Assembly (NCBI GenBank): GCA_004154925.1
Contig: QJNS01000199.1
Span: 62,001 to 126,000, forward strand
Direction of reading: 5' to 3'
Source of the DNA: Monosporascus cannonballus
Taxonomy: Eukaryota; Ascomycota; Sordariomycetes; Xylariales
Length of the DNA stretch: 64,000 nt
Both the position numbers and the translations under genes were made by a program. Every line of letters starts with the position of its first letter. Within the stretch, counting starts at the first letter, position 1. A model generated the notes under the pieces. The model saw only the letters and a program-made list of their open reading frames with translations. It was not told where the DNA came from and did not search any database. Below are positions 59,003 through 64,000 of this stretch, piece by piece.

Positions 59003-60160
59003 ATGCCTGGCTTAACGCTGAACACTGAGGCAGCGGCGGCATCCTCATCTACCCACCCCACATCAACCATGAGCAGCAACAGCAGCGCACGGGCAGCGCC
59101 GCCGGCCGCCACAACCGCAGCAGCAGCCACCACGACAGAAACGACGAACACCGCGCCGCAACAACCCAACAACAATCCGCAGCCGCAACCGCGAGCGCAA
59201 CCGCAGGCCGCACCAGCAGCAGGAGCGGCAGCAGGAGCAGCGCCGCATCGCCACCATCCTCATCAGAGACCGCCGTCCCCGCCGCCGCCCGTGAGCCCGA
59301 TAACGCCGCCGCTGAAGCCGACGCTGGGGGAGCGGGAGTGGGAGCGGGGCCGGCCGAAACAACTGACACACCACACGCAAACACCACAAACGGCGGAGAA
59401 CGCCGCCGCGCCGCCGCCCGAGCCGCTCGACTTCGACACGAACCCGGACGTGCTGGCGCTGCGGTCGGCCATCGCCGTGCTGCAGAACCAGCGCCGCCGC
59501 GCCGCCGCCGACATGGTAGCGCTCGACCGCGCCAAGAGCGCCGCGCTCGCCGACCCCGCCGCCTTCCTGCGCGACCTCGCCGGCGGCCGCGTCGGCGTCG
59601 GCGGCGATAGCCTGTTCGGGCCAGGAGCAGCTGCGGGGAGGGGGGACTCGGAGTCAGAGTCGGATTCGGATTCGGAAGGGGGGGGTGCGGATGCGGATGC
59701 GGATGTCGATGTCGAGATGGGGGATACTGCGGGGCCACAGGCGAAGGCGGAGGCCGGGGCGGAAGCGCCGTCGGCCAGGCGCAGAGAGCCGCGCGTCAAG
59801 AAGCAGAGCAACCCGGAGCCGGAAGGTGGCGAGAGGAGACCACCACCGCCGCCGTGGTCGGCGCTGCCGGGGAAGCAGAACGTGGTGCGTTGCCCGCCCA
59901 TCAACTGGGCGCAGTACGCCGTGGTGGGCGAGTCGCTCGACCGGCTGCACAGCGAGCAGCAGCGGCGGCCGGCGCAGGGGGCGCCCGCGGTCGTGGGGCC
60001 CGACGGCCGGTTCGAGTTCGTCGCCGAGGGCGCCGGGGCCGGGGCGCACGTGGACGAGCCCTACCTCGGCGTCGCCGCGCCGTACAGCCCGCTGCGAGAC
60101 AGGATCGACAGGAAGCCTTCACCCAAGGGGTCGTCGTCGTCGTCTTCGACGAGGCGGTGA
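59003..60160 (+). CDS. Orphan Ala/Pro-rich acidic protein, 385 aa
   Basis: Intronless ORF; translation could begin at the ATG at 59003 or at Met23 (59069, MSSNSSARA). The first 140 residues are Ala/Pro/Gln/His low complexity. Two ordered segments follow: about 140-195 (FDTNPDVLALRSAIAVLQNQ, a helix with DMVALDRAKSAALADP) and about 297-330 (LPGKQNVVRCPPINWAQYAV followed by VGESLDRLHSEQ). Between them is an acidic DSESESDSDSE / DADADVDVEMGD stretch. The second segment looks like a short conserved motif of fungal nuclear proteins, but I cannot name the family. Very high GC explains the long overlapping shadow ORFs on both strands. Confidence 0.65.
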   Translation: MPGLTLNTEAAAASSSTHPTSTMSSNSSARAAPPAATTAAAATTTETTNTAPQQPNNNPQPQPRAQPQAAPAAGAAAGAAPHRHHPHQRPPSPPPPVSPITPPLKPTLGEREWERGRPKQLTHHTQTPQTAENAAAPPPEPLDFDTNPDVLALRSAIAVLQNQRRRAAADMVALDRAKSAALADPAAFLRDLAGGRVGVGGDSLFGPGAAAGRGDSESESDSDSEGGGADADADVDVEMGDTAGPQAKAEAGAEAPSARRREPRVKKQSNPEPEGGERRPPPPPWSALPGKQNVVRCPPINWAQYAVVGESLDRLHSEQQRRPAQGAPAVVGPDGRFEFVAEGAGAGAHVDEPYLGVAAPYSPLRDRIDRKPSPKGSSSSSSTRR

Positions 60161-61146
60161 TGAGGCGGGGTGGGAGAAAGGAAGGAAGAAGAAGACAAAG
60201 TTGGTCGCTTTTAAACACCGGCGCGCCGTGGATATATAGATTGAAGGTCGGCGAAGGAGACGGAGATTGAAGACACGCGCGGCGCCGCGCGATAACGAGG
60301 ATATGAGTTATAAGATTCGCGGTCCATAATATGACGAACGAATCATGACGGGGATAGGGAATGACTAACGGGCAACTTTGGTGCCCATAATGAATATATA
60401 TATTATTATAAGACCCTTTGGTTCTCACGTGATCTCCCAATGCCGCATCCAGCGCATTCCCGGCGACGTGGCGGTACGGGAACTACGCAGAACCACCGAA
60501 TAAGCCATTTGGAAGCTACGGGACCTTCCGTGACGTGCCCGTCCACCATCCCTTCTGCGAAAGTCTTCATGTCTACGAACACTGTGATGCTACTTCTACC
60601 TTTGGCCGTTTTGGACGTTAATTGCTCGATCCTTGTAGTTCCTGGAGGGCATAGTTGCGCAAAAAGCTTCGCAACCGTGTCCTACCAGGACGACCAATTA
60701 CATATGAGCTGTTCTTCTTAATATCTTGCCCCGACAGCCATCTTCATGGTTATTAGTAGCCCAAGGGCCAACAGGAGGACTGGTACTCCGGGGTTCCACA
60801 CCGGGAGCAGTGATTGGGTAGAATGTCAGTAGAGCCATAATAACGAAGACGATTTCTATGTTTCGTCTACGGGTATCTGACCCGAGCTCTACTCTCTGTT
60901 GGCCCTATCCCTCCCTGCTGCAAACCACGACGCACACCTCGACCTTATCACCTAACTTACAATAGCCCGCCCGTCAGTGCTAGACAACCTAAATCAATAA
61001 CCAGTGCATGGCACTCCACCGCACAATGCCGCAAACGCCCAACGAAAGCCAGATAACTGTGTGTGCGCTAACCACTAACAAGAGGCCATATGTTACCGAA
61101 AAGTCCGAGACGTCGTAAGAGTTGTCAATTGTCAAACACCGGGTGG
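60161..61146. other. Convergent intergenic region
   Basis: Between the 3' ends of the 385-aa orphan (+) and the UBE2Z-like gene (-). No gene seen. Confidence 0.4.
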
Positions 61147-62863
61147 TCAGAGATCTTCCATGCTCTGTTGTACAGATCTGCGCAGCCGTCTGTTATACAT
61201 CTTCCGGTCGTCAGCACTACCCCAGAAGAGTTTATGAGCCTCGGGCTGAACCAATGTCCTCGGGTCGTACGGCGGGGATTCCTCTTCCAGGGCTTCAATG
61301 ATTGCTTCTATATGCTGCTTGACATCCTCCCGGCGGTTCGGGTTGGGGAAGTAGCAGGGCGTGCCATCCGCTGCTATGCGATGGTGGAAAACTCGAGTTT
61401 CGAATTTGACCCTCGGTTGCTCTTCGGGGAAGCGTGGACTGAAACTGAGCTTGATACGGAACAAACCTCCGTCAAGGTTGGTCATGGGTCGGCCAAAGTA
61501 GGTGAGAAACCAGACGAAGGGATTGCCGTTGTCTAGTTCGACGCTGTGGGGTACGTCACTCCGCTTGAAAGACTCCTTGACCTGTTCGAACTGACGGGCG
61601 AGGTTGATCCCTACGGTGCCGTCCCTCGCCCTCGGAGTGGCGCCTTCGGAGGCCCAGCTACCCGTCTCGCCGTCTAACGCCGCCTTGATCTGACGCAACC
61701 GCCGCTCGAGGTCACTATAATTGAATTTGCCATCCATCGAGTTACTAGCACCCTCAAAGGGCATACGGGCAAACTGCTGGCCGTCCTTGGCCTCTTCCCT
61801 AGCCTTACGGATACTCTCCAGGTACGAGTCGTAGTACCAAAGAAACCGGCGCTTGCAGAGATCCTTGAAGGGCTCCCAGGGCACGGATGAATCATCAACC
61901 TCGAAATCATCCGCGTCTACCGGTCTCTCTGCGGTAGGCGCCACTCTGCCGTTTCCCGTGATTCCGAGGTACTCTTCCAGCTTTTGAATCACGGAGATAC
62001 GAAGCGTCTCATGCCGAATCTGCCATCTCAGCATGTCAGCACGAGCTCCCGGGCTAAGGGGCAGGCACAGATGAGCTTCACCTTGGCAACATAATCCTTT
62101 TGGAGCTTCTTGTCGGAGGGCTCATTTGCGTCCTCGAAGCCTGGCTCGTTCTCGTACGGGTTCGACGACATAAGACTCTGAATCGACAGTAAAATAGACT
62201 CCAAACCCTGAGCGGCGGACCATTCTTCTCCTCGCTCGCCTCTCCACGTTCTAGCACCAGATTAGAAACGGGTAACACGACAAGTCCTGAATGCATGCCA
62301 AATTACCCAAGGATAGACCTGATGCGCAAGTCAGCAAGTCCATAAGCAGATATCACGATAAGGCGCTCTCATCTTACAGGCAGACCTTGCCATTAGCATA
62401 GATGTTTGGGTTGAAGCGGCAGCGGCCACCATTGGTCGTGGTTCCTGTGACGGAGGGAGACTTGCGCGGGTATTCTGTAGCAGATGTGCCCATGTTAGCA
62501 GCGGGTGCTGGGCTAATGGTTGGCCAATGTTAGATAAGCTAACCTTTATTAAATTTGACCGCGAACTTTGGAGCGACGTTAGCATAGGCTTAAACAAGTC
62601 CCTTAAGGTCTATAAGGCGTTGACGGACCTCGAAGAACCCAAATTCGTAGGGCGTCTCATGCGGACCGATGATCAAAGCCCTGACGTTGCGGACATCTCG
62701 ATCCCGGAAAGCAACAGCCAGTGCTGGGGAAGACGAGCAGGTAAATTAGTATATCAGGCTTAGCGGTCAGCGGTGGTTAGGATGGACGACGCATACAAAG
62801 ATCTGAACTCTTCTGAATATCGCCAATTTCCTTGGTGATGCGGATGATAGACTGATCGGCCAT
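61147..62863 (-). CDS. UBE2Z-like ubiquitin E2 with second UBC-like domain
   Basis: E2 enzyme. Exons: 62797-62863, 62629-62723, 62544-62565 (22 nt), 62378-62474, 62307-62318 (12 nt), 62082-62250, 61147-62019; 1335 nt, 444 aa. The first UBC domain (1-150) has the UBE2Z/BIRC6-type active site FNPNIYANGKVC with catalytic Cys93, then LSILGTWRG, EEWSAAQGLESILLSIQSLM and NPYENEPGFED. The second half (about 155-444) contains another UBC-like fold (NPFVWFLTYFGRPMTNLDGG... to a helix-rich end). There the equivalent of the active site is GTPCYFPNPN, so it is probably non-catalytic. The 12-nt exon supplies only Leu-Ser-Ile-Leu-Gly joints; its introns are 59 and 56 nt. Family call is firm for the E2 part; substrate unknown. 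Confidence 0.87.
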
Positions 62864-64000
62864 GGCTTCGGGTATCTATAACCGAGTGAAGTATTAGGCT
62901 AACCAGGGAATGTTTACCGTGTGTGATAAGTCACATGGAAGAATAAAGAAGGTTGGTAACAGCAGACAACGGGAAAAGGGCTGTGGTTGGGAGACGTTCC
63001 GAGATGGGTCAATAAAGGTTAACGGAGCTTGATTCTGAAGTCAGGTCCAACAGAAGTCAGCCTGAAGGCTGAACCCGAGTGATGAATATGAGTGAGCAGC
63101 CCGAGTGAACTGTGGTGTCTGGGTGCCTGGTGTGCAGGCAGGTGCGTAGAGTGACTGGAACTACCTCTCTCCAGAAGTCAATCAAGGTGGGGGGTGGTTC
63201 AGGGAGCCAAGGAGGGCCCCTCCTTATGTCTCCTTCACGTTGGAGATCATGGGTCAAAGGTGGGGCGCTTACAATACATGTATTTACCCTAGACTACCTA
63301 GTAGGCATATGGTCCCTAGATACTAACAATAGTACATCTGAAGCTGGACGAACATTGACTCCTATCAATTACCGCCAAACAAGATGTGATCTGACTACCT
63401 TGCTAGTTACAAGTTGTCTGCCTACATATATGTGAACCATCATCTCCTTTGCATCACGAGAGAGCATGGAATGCTCCCGGAATCCTTTTCTCCCTACCGT
63501 AGCACCCAGATTAGGTACAAAAGACAGACTCGGGGCAAGCCATACGGCAACTAATGCAATGCTGGAAATCTCTTATATATATGAGGTTATTATTACATAT
63601 AGGGTTTCTGGGCGACTGCTGCATGAACTCACGCGCCCATTTAGGTGTTAAACATTGAATTTGTGTAAGGTAGGCCCATGCACGCATTTCCACCAGGCCA
63701 TGCAGCGGTTACGAGACCCGCCAAGGCGGACCCGAAGCTCAGAGCTGAAGTCTGATGAGAGCTGGATCTTGCCTGCCAGCCAGCGGCTCCCCACATAGTC
63801 TCCATTCAGACTAGGACCATCTGGGTATCGGGCACCTTTTTTGTTATTGTGAACTCCCAAGGGGAAACTTTCAACGGAGCCGCCTAGTGCTACCTACTAT
63901 TGCGCTCACTAGAGCACCAAACTCAGCGGTTACTATTCGTTGCCCGGTACTCCCGAAGAATCGAAAAGTCAACAAGGAGGAACAACGACGGGACAGCCTC
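62864..64000. other. Right-edge intergenic, no gene seen
   Basis: Promoter of the UBE2Z-like gene near 62870, then gene-free sequence to the edge. Confidence 0.4.

Overview
The window is nuclear DNA of a filamentous ascomycete (Pezizomycotina, most likely Sordariomycetes). Most genes carry several 50-240 nt GT-AG introns. The proteome is typically fungal: cmkB-type CaM kinase, pyruvate carboxylase, clathrin heavy chain, a histidyl-tRNA synthetase with both a long and a short start, and serine/proline-rich orphan proteins. GC-balanced gene blocks are interrupted by a very A/T-rich island that looks mutated by repeat-induced point mutation (RIP). I rebuilt gene models by choosing splice sites that keep family-conserved protein sequence in frame; every multi-exon model sums to a multiple of three.

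Layout. 0-6 kb: 5' part of an orphan gene leaving the left edge, VPS33 (HOPS/CORVET) and a UBE2W-type ubiquitin E2, all on the minus strand. 7.6-13 kb: cmkB (+) and a 725-aa disordered orphan (-). 15.7-22.3 kb: histidyl-tRNA synthetase and a 953-aa orphan with a C-terminal coiled coil (both -). 23.3-27 kb: RPL11 (-) and SmB (+), divergent, then MPC1 (+). 27-36 kb: gene-free TE graveyard holding a 25-bp tandem repeat, a TTAA-flanked 1.3-kb inverted-repeat element, a TA-flanked 413-bp MITE, a RIP-ruined piggyBac-like transposase, a 10-N assembly gap and a second A/T-rich block. 36-41 kb: pyruvate carboxylase (+), with a C2H2 zinc-finger gene fragment inside one intron. 42.5 kb: possible small membrane protein. 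43-48.8 kb: clathrin heavy chain (-), with an in-frame RanBP2-type zinc-finger ORF directly after its stop codon. 50-54.4 kb: a mitochondrial MCUR1/CCDC90 (Fmp32) protein (+), a hydrolase relic, and a multi-TM protein with a hydrolase-like domain (-). 55.7-60.2 kb: two orphan proteins. 61-63 kb: a UBE2Z-like E2 with a second UBC-like domain (-).

Themes. Pyruvate use appears twice (MPC1 imports pyruvate into mitochondria; PYC carboxylates it), on opposite flanks of the TE island. Vesicle traffic is represented by VPS33 and clathrin, and ubiquitin conjugation by two non-canonical E2s. Several genes contain micro-exons (3, 7, 9, 12, 21, 22 and 29 nt) that automatic annotation is likely to miss. 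The best candidates for something undescribed are the zinc-finger ORF fused in frame behind the clathrin stop codon and the zinc-finger cassette nested in the pyruvate carboxylase intron.
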